Assembly (NCBI RefSeq): GCF_000422705.1
Contig: NZ_AUGO01000007.1
Span: 62,001 to 126,000 of the forward strand
Source of the DNA: Flavobacterium soli DSM 19725
GTDB lineage: Bacteria; Bacteroidota; Bacteroidia; Flavobacteriales; Flavobacteriaceae
Reading direction: 5' to 3'
Length of the DNA stretch: 64,000 bases
A program made the position numbers and the translations under genes. Shown piece by piece: positions 9,283-18,310 of the stretch. Within the stretch, counting starts at the first letter, position 1. Every line of letters starts with the position of its first letter. A model generated the notes under the pieces. That model was given only the letters and a program-made list of their open reading frames with translations, made no database searches and was not told the DNA's origin.

Positions 9283-9313
9283 ATAAAAATAATCCCAACA
9301 ATGAGTCGGGATT
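9283..9313 (-). terminator. terminator after ettA
   Basis: AATCCC(G) pairs with (C)GGGATT across an 11-nt loop, followed on the minus strand by ATTTTTAT. It lies between ettA and the histidine kinase gene. Confidence 0.6.
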
Positions 9314-9323
9314 AGTTTCTAAA

Positions 9324-11018
9324 TTAGTTTCTAATTAATTTTCTGTATTTGATACGCTTTGGAGTCAAGTCACCACCAAGACGTTTCTTTTTATTTTCTT
9401 CGTATTCAGAGAAACTTCCTTCAAAGAAATAAACTTCAGAATCACCTTCAAAGGCCAAGATATGTGTACAGATTCTGTCCAAAAACCATCTATCGTGGGA
9501 AATTACAACTGCACAACCTGCAAAGTTTTCCAAACCTTCTTCCAAGGCACGAAGCGTGTTGATATCCAAATCATTCGTTGGCTCATCCAGCAACAACACG
9601 TTTCCTTCTTCTTTCAAAGTCATGGCAAGGTGCAAACGGTTTCGCTCACCACCCGAAAGCATCGATACTTTTTTATTTTGATCGCTTCCGCCAAAATTAA
9701 AACGGGATAGATAAGCCCTTGAGTTCACCTGTCTTCCGCCCATCATAATCAATTCCTGACCATCGGCAAAATTTTCCCAAATGGATTTATTTGGATCAAT
9801 ATTAGCATGAGATTGATCGACATAGGCAATTTTTACTGTCTCTCCAATAGCGAAGGATCCTGCATCTGGTGTTTCCTCACCCATAATCATTCTAAAAATA
9901 GTAGATTTACCAGCACCATTAGGCCCAATGATCCCAACAATTCCAGCCTGAGGCAATGTGAAGTTTAAGTTATCATACAATAATTTCTCACCATATCCTT
10001 TTGAAACGCTGGTTGCCTCTATAACATTTGTTCCCAAACGAGGACCATTTGGAATGTATAGTTCCAGTTTTTCATCCAATTGCTTTTGGTCTTCGTTTAA
10101 TAGTTTATCATAGTTCTGCAAACGTGCTTTTTGCTTGGTCTGTCTTCCTTTTGCACCTTGACGCACCCAGTCCAACTCACGTTCAAGTGTTTTTCTTCTC
10201 TTCGAAGCCACCTTTTCTTCCTGAGCCATACGCGTTGATTTTTGATCCAACCAAGAAGAATAATTCCCTTTCCACGGAATACCTTCTCCTCTATCCAATT
10301 CAAGAATCCATCCGGCTACATTGTCAAGGAAATAACGGTCGTGCGTTACGGCAATCACGGTTCCTGCATATTGAGCCAAATGTTGCTCTAACCAAAGTAC
10401 ACTCTCTGCATCCAAGTGGTTGGTAGGCTCATCCAGTAACAAAACATCAGGTTGTTGCAACAACAATCTGCAAAGTGCCACACGACGACGCTCTCCACCA
10501 GAAAGCACCTTGATTGGCGTGTCTGGATCTGGAGTTCGAAGGGCATCCATTGCAATCTCTAACTTTGTATCGATTTCCCAAGCTCCCAAAGCGTCAATCT
10601 TGTCCTGTAAAGCTGCTTGACGGTCCATCAACTTGTCCATCTTATCTGGATCTGAATAGTTTTCTTCAAGCCCGAACAAATCATTAATTTGATTGTATTC
10701 TTCCAAAACCGCCATGGTTTCGGCAACACCTTCACGAACAATCTCGATTACGGTTTTACTTTCGTCCAATTGTGGTTCCTGTTCCAAATAACCCACGGTA
10801 TAACCTGGCTGAAACACTACATCCCCTTGGTAATTTTTATCTACTCCAGCAATAATCCTCAAAAGGGAAGATTTTCCAGAACCATTTAGACCCAAAATAC
10901 CAATCTTCGCCCCATAGAAAAAGCTCAAATAGATGTTCTTTAATACTTGCTTGTCGCTGCTTGAGTAGGTCTTACTCAATTTTTGCATCGAAAATATGAC
11001 TTTCTTATCGTCTGACAT
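9324..11018 (-). CDS. ettA: energy-dependent translational throttle protein EttA (ABC-F ATPase)
   Basis: The 564-residue protein holds two ABC ATPase domains and no membrane segments. Walker A motifs are GLNGSGKSS (about residue 45) and GPNGAGKST (about 365). The signatures are LSGGERRRVALCRLLL and LSGGERNRLHLAMTL, and the Walker B segments are VLLLDEPTNHLD and VLLLDEPTNDLD. The inter-domain linker (KRRKTLERELDWVRQGAKGRQTK, split by charged residues) is the P-site tRNA interaction motif region of EttA. In E. coli EttA binds the ribosomal E site and gates the first peptide bond according to ADP/ATP ratio. Length and linker distinguish it from Uup and resistance-type ABC-F proteins. Confidence 0.93.
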   Translation of the reverse strand: MSDDKKVIFSMQKLSKTYSSSDKQVLKNIYLSFFYGAKIGILGLNGSGKSSLLRIIAGVDKNYQGDVVFQPGYTVGYLEQEPQLDESKTVIEIVREGVAETMAVLEEYNQINDLFGLEENYSDPDKMDKLMDRQAALQDKIDALGAWEIDTKLEIAMDALRTPDPDTPIKVLSGGERRRVALCRLLLQQPDVLLLDEPTNHLDAESVLWLEQHLAQYAGTVIAVTHDRYFLDNVAGWILELDRGEGIPWKGNYSSWLDQKSTRMAQEEKVASKRRKTLERELDWVRQGAKGRQTKQKARLQNYDKLLNEDQKQLDEKLELYIPNGPRLGTNVIEATSVSKGYGEKLLYDNLNFTLPQAGIVGIIGPNGAGKSTIFRMIMGEETPDAGSFAIGETVKIAYVDQSHANIDPNKSIWENFADGQELIMMGGRQVNSRAYLSRFNFGGSDQNKKVSMLSGGERNRLHLAMTLKEEGNVLLLDEPTNDLDINTLRALEEGLENFAGCAVVISHDRWFLDRICTHILAFEGDSEVYFFEGSFSEYEENKKKRLGGDLTPKRIKYRKLIRN

Positions 11019-11159
11019 TTGTTTTATTTTTTATTGCTATTATTTATTTTTTATTTCTTGAGCTACAAAGATAGTTTTAAATAAAAACAATGCAAAGGTG
11101 ATTTTTAGAATATTAGGAACTCATTTTCTCCTAGTATTGCAAGCGTAGTATCTAAAATG

Positions 11160-11192
11160 CAAAAGCCCTGCAATTTCTTGCAGGGCTAAAAC
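11160..11192 (-). terminator. terminator after the T9SS repeat protein gene
   Basis: AGCCCTGCAA (11164-11173) and TTGCAGGGCT (11178-11187) form a perfect 10-bp stem with a 4-nt loop. On the minus strand it is followed by TTTT. It lies 20 bp after the stop codon at 11212. Confidence 0.75.
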
Positions 11193-11211
11193 ACTAAAAA
11201 CAATTAACAAA

Positions 11212-14010
11212 TTATTCCTTTATAATCTTGATGGTTTGTATAGCAGTATCAGAAGTTATTTTTACCAAATAGGCTCCACTTGCCAAATTCGACAAATCAA
11301 GTTGTGCAGTGTTGGCATTCACAGTTCTTGTAAACACCTCTTGTCCTAAAAGGTTGTAAATGGCAACATCACTAATGGCTGAAGCATGACTCAAATTCAA
11401 GAAGTTTTTCACTGGATTTGGATAGGCTTTCAAAGTATTTCTCTCAAAATTATCATCCGATAGGCTTTCATTAGTAGTGATTTCCAAACAGAAATTACCT
11501 TCATCTAGCTGTGAATATCCTGCCATCCTAACATAATAGGTTTCACCCACATTCACTTCTACATCTTCAATAATCGACATTGAAAAATTCCCGTTATCAT
11601 CATTACATTCCATTTCGATCAAATCGCCACATGTCCCAGAATATACGGCCAAGACAGTATCAGTGATACTCGCTCCAGTGAAATCGGTCGAGATGTTTAC
11701 AGTGGCAACGTTTGCTGGAACGGTGAAGCTAAACCATACGTCATTTTGCGGATTATCCATACAAGGAGAGGCTTCCCAGTCAGATCCTGTACTTCCAAGA
11801 TTGGTTCCATTGTTTAGCACACCATTGCAATAGCCAGCATCAACTGTTAGAGCAACCGCTCCCTCACATTCATCGTTTAGTGGAGCTGTTTGTCTTTCGG
11901 TTAGGCAGATTTCGAAACTTACATTCGTAGGCTCCTCTTGATAAGAAAACACCCTAACATAATAGGTTGTTCCAATTTCAAGATTATCCACAAAAGGGGA
12001 TTCTGGATCACTGATAAGATTGAGCTGTCCACAAGTTCCGTCAAACACCTCGATTAGCAAAGCTGCAAAGTCATCTGTTTCGGTTATCAATAGTTTATGG
12101 CTTGTTCCTGTAGCTACAAATGAAAACCAAACATCATCATCCGGGCTTCCTTCTTCGGTTTCAATACCCGAATCCGTTGCAGCAGCTAGAGAAGCCGTTG
12201 TAACCACGTCACACAATCCGTTTGTATTTACCGTCAAGGGTGTAGCTCCTTCACATTCGTCATTAGGCTGAAAGTCGGGCAATGTTCCAATACAAATATC
12301 AAAAGAACCAAAGTGAAATTCAGAATTATAGGTAAAAACACGAAGATAATATTCTGTCCCTACCGAAAGATCTTCCACTACAAACGTTTGAGGATCGCTT
12401 GAAACCACTATTTCTCCGCCACATTCACCATCAAAGACTTCTATGACAAAATCAGTTGTGGTTCCAAGAATGTTAAAAACTGATATCTTTTGGGTTTCGG
12501 AAAGAGCTGTAAAGCGGTACCAAACATCATCATCAGGATTTCCTGTTTCGGCATCAATACCAGAATTGGTTGCAAAGTTTATAGTTCCCGAAGCGATGGC
12601 CTCACAATTAAAATCTGTATTGACGGTTAGTTCAACTGCTGCATCACATTCATCGTTTGCAGGTGGTGGAGCTGGAGTAGAAATACAGACCGTAAAAGTA
12701 GTATCCGGATTTGGATTGTCATAATACGTATAGACTCTTAGATAATAAGTAGCACCAATTTCAAGGTCCGTTACAATTCCATTATTGGCATAAAATGTTT
12801 GAACGCTATTTTGTTCGTCACAAATGCCACTCAACACTTCAAAAGCCAGATCGGTATCATTTCCTTCAATATTTTCTAGGAATATCAAATGAGAGGTTGA
12901 CGAAGCTACAAAAGAATACCAAACATCGTCATCTGCATCTCCCTCTACCCATTCTACCCCAGAATCAGTGGCAGATTGCAAGGTTCCAGGTGTAGAGGTT
13001 GCACAAAAGACACCTTGACCAACTGGCAAAGCAATTGCTCCAGAACATTCGTCATTGGCTGGTGGAGGTGGTGGCGTTCCGATACAGATATCAAAAGTAG
13101 TATCCACTATATAATCATAATAAGAGTAAACCCTCACATAATAAACGGTTTCTGGAATAAGATTCGAAACAATAAAAGTTTCTAGATCACTACTTTCCAC
13201 TAATGTTCCCGAACAATCTGCTTCAAATAGTTCTACTGCAAGATCTTCTCCTTGCCACGTACTGGCTACAATATTGCTAACTTCAATTTTATGTGTAGAG
13301 GAAGTTGCAGTAAAGGAAAACCAGACATCATCGTCGGCCTGACCAAAATCTGCTTCTATTCCAGAATCGGTAGCAGATTGGAGTGTACCAGCAGTTACAG
13401 TTGAGCAAAGGAAATCTGTATTGACGGTAAGGTTCACTGCACTTTCACAATCATCGTTTGCAGGTGGCCCGGGAGGTGTTCCTACACAGATCTCAAAAGT
13501 AGTTTCCTGAGGCTCGTCTGAATAAGAATAAACCCTCACATAATAGGGAACCCCCACTTCAAGTCCGCCAACGACCAACATATTGGGAAAATCTACATAC
13601 TCAATCAGATCCAAACCACCACAAGCTCCACTCATGACTTCTATTACCACATCATCTTCAACATTGTCCAACGAAATTTTATGGATTTCATTTGTAGCAG
13701 TAAAAAAGAACCAAACATCATCGTCAGCATTTCCTGTTTCTGCCTCAATTCCAGAATCTGTTGCTTCAAAGAGTGTTCCCGAAGTAACAGTTCCGCAGTT
13801 GTAATCCCCGTTTACTGTGAGTTCTGTAGCGGTATCACATTCGTCATTTGCAGGAGCAAAATCGAGATTGGCCTTTTTAGCAACAAGATGATGAGTATCT
13901 TGAACCGTTGTAGATTCCTGATCTGCAACTGGCAAATCCACCAGCCGGATAACTTGTGAACTGGCATACAAAAAGGACAAGAGTCCTAGTAAGAATAATT
14001 TTGTTTTCAT
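11212..14010 (-). CDS. T9SS type A sorting domain protein with six about-132-residue repeats
   Basis: The 932-residue protein starts with a Sec signal peptide (MKTKLFLLGLLSFLYASSQ). Six tandem beta-rich repeats follow, starting near residues 53, 183, 317, 450, 582 and 710. Each opens with P-x-NDEC, passes ATDSGIE and DDDVWFSFTATS, and ends YYVRVYSY before a CIGTPPPPP linker. The sixth repeat is diverged. Residues of about 860-932 are a type IX secretion sorting domain (KAYPNPVKNFLNL, YNLLGQEV, GAYLVKI, IIKE). The product should cross the outer membrane through T9SS and be released or attached at the surface. Adhesion or glycan binding is plausible but not shown. Two conserved cysteines per repeat may form disulfides. 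Confidence 0.9.
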   Translation of the reverse strand: MKTKLFLLGLLSFLYASSQVIRLVDLPVADQESTTVQDTHHLVAKKANLDFAPANDECDTATELTVNGDYNCGTVTSGTLFEATDSGIEAETGNADDDVWFFFTATNEIHKISLDNVEDDVVIEVMSGACGGLDLIEYVDFPNMLVVGGLEVGVPYYVRVYSYSDEPQETTFEICVGTPPGPPANDDCESAVNLTVNTDFLCSTVTAGTLQSATDSGIEADFGQADDDVWFSFTATSSTHKIEVSNIVASTWQGEDLAVELFEADCSGTLVESSDLETFIVSNLIPETVYYVRVYSYYDYIVDTTFDICIGTPPPPPANDECSGAIALPVGQGVFCATSTPGTLQSATDSGVEWVEGDADDDVWYSFVASSTSHLIFLENIEGNDTDLAFEVLSGICDEQNSVQTFYANNGIVTDLEIGATYYLRVYTYYDNPNPDTTFTVCISTPAPPPANDECDAAVELTVNTDFNCEAIASGTINFATNSGIDAETGNPDDDVWYRFTALSETQKISVFNILGTTTDFVIEVFDGECGGEIVVSSDPQTFVVEDLSVGTEYYLRVFTYNSEFHFGSFDICIGTLPDFQPNDECEGATPLTVNTNGLCDVVTTASLAAATDSGIETEEGSPDDDVWFSFVATGTSHKLLITETDDFAALLIEVFDGTCGQLNLISDPESPFVDNLEIGTTYYVRVFSYQEEPTNVSFEICLTERQTAPLNDECEGAVALTVDAGYCNGVLNNGTNLGSTGSDWEASPCMDNPQNDVWFSFTVPANVATVNISTDFTGASITDTVLAVYSGTCGDLIEMECNDDNGNFSMSIIEDVEVNVGETYYVRMAGYSQLDEGNFCLEITTNESLSDDNFERNTLKAYPNPVKNFLNLSHASAISDVAIYNLLGQEVFTRTVNANTAQLDLSNLASGAYLVKITSDTAIQTIKIIKE

Positions 14011-14104
14011 AATTTATAGGTTTGGATTAAAAAAGTATTCCTTGTTAGAACAAACCCAGAGCTAAAAACCCTACCTAATTATTCATTTCAAAACAGTCCT
14101 AAAC

Positions 14105-14133
14105 GCAAAAAATCCGCTCAAAAAAGCGGATTC
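14105..14133 (-). terminator. terminator after the CAL67264 gene
   Basis: AATCCGCT and AGCGGATT pair around a 6-nt loop (14111-14132) and are followed on the minus strand by TTTT. It lies 22 bp downstream of the stop codon at 14155. Confidence 0.8.
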
Positions 14134-14154
14134 ATTATATTTTTTATGTGGGTA

Positions 14155-14337
14155 CTACACTCTACCCTTCAATGAGCTAAAGACCCAGGCAATAGCAAAA
14201 AAGCCAATCCCTACTGCTGCAAAGCCCCATCCTGCCACATCATCATAGCGAAAAGCTCCGAGGCCTATCAATAATAACCCCATCAATACCATTATAAAGG
14301 TAGCCCATCCCAAGATGGTATTCTTATTCATTCCCAT
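14155..14337 (-). CDS. CAL67264 family small membrane protein
   Basis: A 60-residue protein with two hydrophobic helices, the first about residues 9-28 (LGWATFIMVLMGLLLIGLGA) and the second about 37-54. A conserved loop RYDDVAGWGFAAVGIG joins them, and the C terminus is basic (SSLKGRV). It matches the CAL67264 family, which I know only from Flavobacteriia. Function is unknown. It has its own terminator and is probably monocistronic. Confidence 0.85.
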   Translation of the reverse strand: MGMNKNTILGWATFIMVLMGLLLIGLGAFRYDDVAGWGFAAVGIGFFAIAWVFSSLKGRV

Positions 14338-14515
14338 AGCTGTTGTTTTTGAAAGGCAAATATCGGGAAATAATTATGTATAAAAGAAGAATTTTGAAAG
14401 GTTTCCCCATAAAAATGCCAACATCACTTCAATATCAAATGAACTGTAACGTAAGATAAACACGTTATGATAACTAATTCTAACTATAGAAGTTTGAATT
14501 TCTTAACTTTGCAAA

Positions 14516-15394
14516 ATGAAAGAAAAGATAATAAGAATAGTTTCTGAATTTAATAATGAACTAAAGCTTCAAGGATTTAAGGCATTTAAAATTGAAGATG
14601 ACAGTAACGAAACACGTACCTACAGCAGAAAGGAATTTTATAAAATCTGCCTTACAACAGGGAAGAGTAAAATCCATTATTCTGATAAAACTTATGAACA
14701 GGAAGGTACGATTCTGTTTTTCGGAAATCCGCATATTCCCTATTCTTGGGAAACCATTTCTACTACTTATGTGGGTTACACCATTCTTTTCTCGGCAGAA
14801 TTCTTTAAAAACTCCGAACGTTCTGAGAGCCTTCAACAATCCTCTTTCTTTAAGATTGGTGGAACTCCAATTTTAAAAATAACCCCCGAACAAAGGGATT
14901 TTCTCAATACCATTTTTCAGAAAATGATTGCAGAACAAGAAAGTGAATATGTATATAAAGATGAACTGATTAGAAATTATATCAGCCTGATTATTCACGA
15001 GTCTTTGAAAATGGAACCTTCTGAAAATTTTGAGCAAAATAAAAATGCATCTTCAAGATTATCATCTGTTTTTCTAGAATTACTAGAAAGACAATTTCCT
15101 ATCGAAACCACCCAAAGTCCGCTTCAACTAAGAACTGCACAACATTATGCACAACATTTGAATGTGCATATCAATTATCTGAATCGAGCCGTAAAAGAAG
15201 TGACAGGAAAATCTACAACTTCACACATCACGGAGCGAATTATTACAGAAGCAAAAGCCCTTTTGCAACATACTGATTGGAGCATTTCCGAAATTGCTTA
15301 TGCACTCGGATTTGATTACCCAACGTATTTCAACAATTTCTTTAAAAAAATTACTGGTGCCAATCCAAAATCATTTCGCTTGACGGAAGTTTGA
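14516..15394 (+). CDS. AraC family transcriptional regulator
   Basis: The 292-residue protein has an N-terminal cupin-like sensor half. Residues of about 190-290 form two helix-turn-helix motifs of the AraC/XylS type, visible as LRTAQHYAQHLNVHINYLNRAV and WSISEIAYALGFDYPTYFNNFF, ending in KKITGANPKSFR. TAACTTTG at 14504-14511 looks like a -7 box only 4 bp from the ATG, so the mRNA may be nearly leaderless. It is followed 85 bp later by the acetyltransferase, cyclophilin-like and hydrolase genes on the same strand, which are its likely targets. The inducer is unknown. Confidence 0.9.
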   Translation: MKEKIIRIVSEFNNELKLQGFKAFKIEDDSNETRTYSRKEFYKICLTTGKSKIHYSDKTYEQEGTILFFGNPHIPYSWETISTTYVGYTILFSAEFFKNSERSESLQQSSFFKIGGTPILKITPEQRDFLNTIFQKMIAEQESEYVYKDELIRNYISLIIHESLKMEPSENFEQNKNASSRLSSVFLELLERQFPIETTQSPLQLRTAQHYAQHLNVHINYLNRAVKEVTGKSTTSHITERIITEAKALLQHTDWSISEIAYALGFDYPTYFNNFFKKITGANPKSFRLTEV

Positions 15395-15479
15395 TTTTCT
15401 TAACTTTTGGTTTGATAATCGTTACTAGCTTGCTAAAAGGTCGTTCTATCTTTGTAATTGATTATCAAATCAATTTAAG

Positions 15480-16076
15480 ATGTCAAATTCAAATATTATT
15501 TCCACTCCAGATCAACTACAAAAAGATATTTTTGAGCGATTGCTAAATGGCGAAACGATACTTCCTGATGATGCCCAAATTGGGCGATTGAGAGAAGAAT
15601 CATTCGCTATAAAAGAATTGCTAACACAGATGAATAACACTACCAATCCTGAAGAGATTTCAAAGATACTGAGTGTTATTTTAGACAAGGAAATTCACAA
15701 TCTTTCCATTTTCACACCACTTTACATCAATTACGGAAAGCACATCAATATTGGCAAAAATGTTTTTATCAATTTCGATTGCACCTTTTTGGCATTAGGT
15801 GGAATTACCATTGGGGATGATGTGCTGATAGGACCAAAAGTGAGCCTCATCACGGAAAATCATCCATTGAATCCAAAACATAGAAAAGGAATAATCAGCA
15901 AATCCATTCACATCAAAAAGAATGCTTGGATTGGTGCGAATGCAACCATCTTGCCTGGAGTTACCGTTGGCGAAAATGCAGTGGTTGCAGCTGGAGCAGT
16001 CGTTTCAAAAGATGTTCCTGATAATACAATCGTAGTTGGAATTCCTGCAAGAGTCATCAAAGAAATTGAATTTTAA
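15480..16076 (+). CDS. sugar O-acetyltransferase (NodL/LacA/maltose acetyltransferase family)
   Basis: The 198-residue protein begins with the helical Mac region (residues about 10-70). It then forms a left-handed beta helix of hexapeptide repeats, with [26 protein letters not shown] and [21 protein letters not shown]. The catalytic histidine lies in [10 protein letters not shown], the expected context for acetyl-CoA-dependent acetyl transfer to a sugar or related acceptor. TATCTTTG at 15447-15454 may be its -7 box. It is the first gene downstream of the AraC regulator and is followed 12 bp later by a cyclophilin-like lipoprotein gene. The acceptor is unknown. Confidence 0.9.
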   Translation: MSNSNIISTPDQLQKDIFERLLNGETILPDDAQIGRLREESFAIKELLTQMNNTTNPEEISKILSVILDKEIHNLSIFTPLYINYGKHINIGKNVFINFDCTFLALGGITIGDDVLIGPKVSLITENHPLNPKHRKGIISKSIHIKKNAWIGANATILPGVTVGENAVVAAGAVVSKDVPDNTIVVGIPARVIKEIEF

Positions 16077-16088
16077 AACCTCATCACT

Positions 16089-16544
16089 ATGAAAACTATA
16101 TCTGCTTTCCTTTTGAGTTTAATCTGTTTTCAGCTTTTTGCCTGTAGCAAAAATGAAGAAGTCAAACAGCCTGAAAATCCAACAACTATAAGTACTTCGA
16201 AAATGAAAATAACAATCGGCTCGACTGTTTTTACGGCAACACTTTATGATAATGTGACTGCAAATGCATTCAAAACAATGCTTCCACTCACCATTACTAT
16301 GAGCGATCTTAACGCCAATGAAAAATTCTTTTATTTTTCTTCAACATTACCTACCAATGCTGCCAGCGGAGGAAGTATTCAAGCGGGAGATCTGATGCTG
16401 TATGGCAACAATTGTCTGGTTCTTTTTTACGAAAGTTTCAACACCTCATATAGCTATTCAAGAATCGGAAAAATTGATGATGTTGCTGAATTGGAAACGG
16501 CTTTGGGAGCTGGAAATGTAACAGTTAAATATGAATTAAATTAA
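16089..16544 (+). CDS. cyclophilin-like fold lipoprotein
   Basis: The 151-residue product has a lipoprotein signal peptide ending at LFAC (Cys19). A spacer follows, then a single cyclophilin-like domain starting at about residue 38 (MKITIGSTVFTATLYDN). Family features are LPLTITMSDLNANEKFFYFS, IQAGDLMLYGNNCLVLFYE and YSYSRIGKIDD. Unlike true cyclophilins, these proteins lack an established prolyl isomerase site, and their role is unknown. It is part of the AraC-linked cluster with an acetyltransferase and an alpha/beta hydrolase, a neighbourhood I recall from several phyla. Confidence 0.85.
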   Translation: MKTISAFLLSLICFQLFACSKNEEVKQPENPTTISTSKMKITIGSTVFTATLYDNVTANAFKTMLPLTITMSDLNANEKFFYFSSTLPTNAASGGSIQAGDLMLYGNNCLVLFYESFNTSYSYSRIGKIDDVAELETALGAGNVTVKYELN

Positions 16545-16549
16545 AAATT

Positions 16550-16704
16550 ATGAACACAAATATCAAAGACAGTACTAATTGCGAGTGGTTTAATGCCAAT
16601 GCTATCACATCACCAATTTTGAAGAAAAAACTCAAGTAAATGGGTTAGAACCAGGTTCGACTGACGAATATAATTTAGTTAATAATAAAAAAAATCAACA
16701 ATGA
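16550..16704 (+). pseudogene. remnant of a small cupin-domain protein
   Basis: An ATG at 16550 opens a frame of 29 codons (MNTNIKDSTNCEWFNANAIT). The neighbouring frame then reads HITNFEEKTQVNGLEPGSTD followed by EYNLVNNKK. This second part resembles the C-terminal end of small cupins (usual pattern THIAITN...V-x-WLEPVTDEEYN) that often accompany cyclophilin-like and alpha/beta-hydrolase genes. The metal-binding core is missing, so the locus looks like a cupin gene that lost its middle by deletion. The assignment rests on pattern memory of a short segment. Its end overlaps the start of the hydrolase gene. Confidence 0.45.
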
Positions 16705-17744
16705 AATATCTATCAATAATTGCAATTGCATTCCTAATGTGTTTCGGACAAACATTTGCCCAAAACGCAAAATCAAAAAATAAAATGAATACAAAAGAAC
16801 AATATACATTTGAACTCAGCGACAAAGTTACCCGTCAAAAAGTAAGCTTCAAAAACCGCTATGGCATTACACTTTCAGGAGATTTGTATCTTCCAAAAAA
16901 TGCAGGAACTGAAAAATTAGCCGCATTGGCAATCAGCGGACCTTTTGGTGCTGTAAAAGAACAATCTTCTGGATTATATGCCAATCAAATGGCTGAACGT
17001 GGTTTCGCCGTTGTGGCATTCGACCCATCTTATACTGGCGAAAGTGGTGGAGAACCTCGCAATATAGCTTCATCTGACATTAATACGGAAGATTTTAGTG
17101 CAGCGGTTGATTTTTTAGGACTTCAAAAAAATGTAGATCGAAATAAAATCGGCATCATTGGGATTTGTGGTTTTGGTGGTTTTGCATTGAATGCTGTTGC
17201 AGTTGATAAAAGAGTGAAAGCTGTTGCCACAACAAGCATGTATGATATTCCCAGAGTTAACTCAAACGGATACAACGATAAAACCACAGTAGAAGAACGT
17301 ACAAAAACGCTAGAAACTTTAAGTTTACAACGATGGGAAGATGCTGAAAATGGAAAACCTAAATATGGTGCACAACCAAACAAGGATAAATTGACTGGAG
17401 ATGAGCCACAATTCATTAAAGAATATTTTGATTATTATAAAACGCCACGTGGCTTTCATGCTCGTTCCATAAATTCAAATGGAGCTTGGGCAAATACTTC
17501 TGCAATTGGATTGACTAATATGCAAATCTTAGCCCATCTAAAAGAAATCTCACCAAGACCAATGCTATTAATTGCTGGAGAAAATGCACACTCACGTTAT
17601 ATGAGCGAAGACATTTATAAATTGACTGCCGAGCCAAAAGAATTAATGATCATTCCAAATGCTGTTCACGTGGATTTGTATGATAAAATTGATATAATTC
17701 CATTTGATAAATTGGTGACCTTCTTCAAGGACAATTTGAAATAA
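16701..17744 (+). CDS. exported alpha/beta hydrolase (dienelactone-hydrolase-like, YcjY type)
   Basis: The 347-residue protein has a signal peptide (MKYLSIIAIAFLMCFGQTFAQ) and an alpha/beta-hydrolase fold. The oxyanion region is ISGPFGAVKEQSSGLYANQM. The nucleophile elbow GICGFGG carries Cys rather than Ser. The acid and histidine are suggested by PMLLIAGENAHSR and NAVHVDLYD near the C terminus. A Cys nucleophile matches dienelactone-hydrolase-like enzymes. The substrate is unknown. It is the last intact gene of the AraC-associated group and is followed at once by an alcohol dehydrogenase fragment and a terminator. Confidence 0.87.
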   Translation: MKYLSIIAIAFLMCFGQTFAQNAKSKNKMNTKEQYTFELSDKVTRQKVSFKNRYGITLSGDLYLPKNAGTEKLAALAISGPFGAVKEQSSGLYANQMAERGFAVVAFDPSYTGESGGEPRNIASSDINTEDFSAAVDFLGLQKNVDRNKIGIIGICGFGGFALNAVAVDKRVKAVATTSMYDIPRVNSNGYNDKTTVEERTKTLETLSLQRWEDAENGKPKYGAQPNKDKLTGDEPQFIKEYFDYYKTPRGFHARSINSNGAWANTSAIGLTNMQILAHLKEISPRPMLLIAGENAHSRYMSEDIYKLTAEPKELMIIPNAVHVDLYDKIDIIPFDKLVTFFKDNLK

Positions 17745-17746
17745 TA

Positions 17747-17866
17747 TTGATTAACTTGATGTCTCTTGAAATCATCAAGATGCAGGACATCAATGAAGCC
17801 TATGTAAGGATGCTAAAGAGTGATGTGCGGTACCGTTTTGTGATTGATATGCAATCTTTGAAATAG
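17747..17866 (+). pseudogene. 3'-terminal fragment of a zinc-dependent alcohol dehydrogenase gene
   Basis: Bases 17747-17866 read LINLMSLEIIKMQDINEAY and then VRMLKSDVRYRFVIDMQSLK before TAG. The INEAYxRMLKxDVRYRFVIDM pattern is the conserved C terminus of NAD(P)-dependent alcohol dehydrogenases of the AdhA/YahK type. The remaining 300 or so residues, including the zinc ligands and Rossmann fold, are absent. The upstream hydrolase gene ends 2 bp before the fragment, so a deletion joined the two. The terminator that follows at 17886 was probably the original end of the operon. Confidence 0.7.
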
Positions 17867-17885
17867 TTTTTTTTAGCTATAATTT

Positions 17886-17932
17886 AAAAAACAGCTGTTG
17901 GTCATTTTAAATGATTGACAGCTGTTTTTTTA
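17886..17932 (+). terminator. terminator of the AraC-linked operon
   Basis: AAAACAGCTGT and ACAGCTGTTTT form the outer stem. A shorter inner stem (GTCATTT/AAATGAT) caps it, and a T-run follows. Confidence 0.85.
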
Positions 17933-18188
17933 GTGATTTTTCGAAATAGATTACTTCATTGCTTTAATTGAATCATAGGTTAGAAGGCTTCATTCTATTG
18001 CTTTTGCTTAAAAGCTGTAGCAACAATAAACACATCATTTCGAACCACACCAAAAAAAAGAGCACCCTATTTAGCCTAATAGGATGCTCCGCTGACCACT
18101 AAAACTAACTCAAACTGTATTTGCAGTAAAATTACCACCAAGTCCTTACTTGCACAATACCTACAAATGGGTATTTTCCTGCATAAAA

Positions 18189-18212
18189 AAACCGCAACTG
18201 GGTTGCGGTTTT
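18189..18212 (-). terminator. hairpin terminator below a minus-strand gene fragment
   Basis: AACCGCAAC and GTTGCGGTT form a 9-bp stem with a 3-nt loop. On the minus strand it is followed by a run of T residues. It lies 10 bp below the TAG at 18222 that closes a short minus-strand coding fragment. Confidence 0.6.
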
Positions 18213-18221
18213 AAAAAAGTA

Positions 18222-18310
18222 CTATTCGATGATCCAAACTTTATAGTCAGCAGCTGCGGTTCCTCGATTCCGAACATAGATCTTGATTGCATTACGTGGA
18301 ACTGTTTTGC
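18222..18310 (-). pseudogene. C-terminal coding fragment of an unidentified protein
   Basis: On the minus strand the bases read PRNAIKIYVRNRGTAAADYK then VWIIE before TAG. The segment looks like the last beta-strands of a real protein, with alternating hydrophobic residues, and a normal terminator follows. The frame is closed upstream by a stop at about 18315, so no start or body remains. I do not recognise the family. Confidence 0.35.

Noticed and set aside
10028..10426. 132-codon open frame on the plus strand, opposite ettA
   Set aside because: It lies wholly antisense to conserved ABC-F sequence, and its composition mirrors the complementary codons. No domain is visible.
11212..14010. Frameshift or assembly collapse in the repeat protein
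   Set aside because: The frame is continuous through all six repeats to a normal sorting domain, and the repeats differ enough to assemble uniquely.
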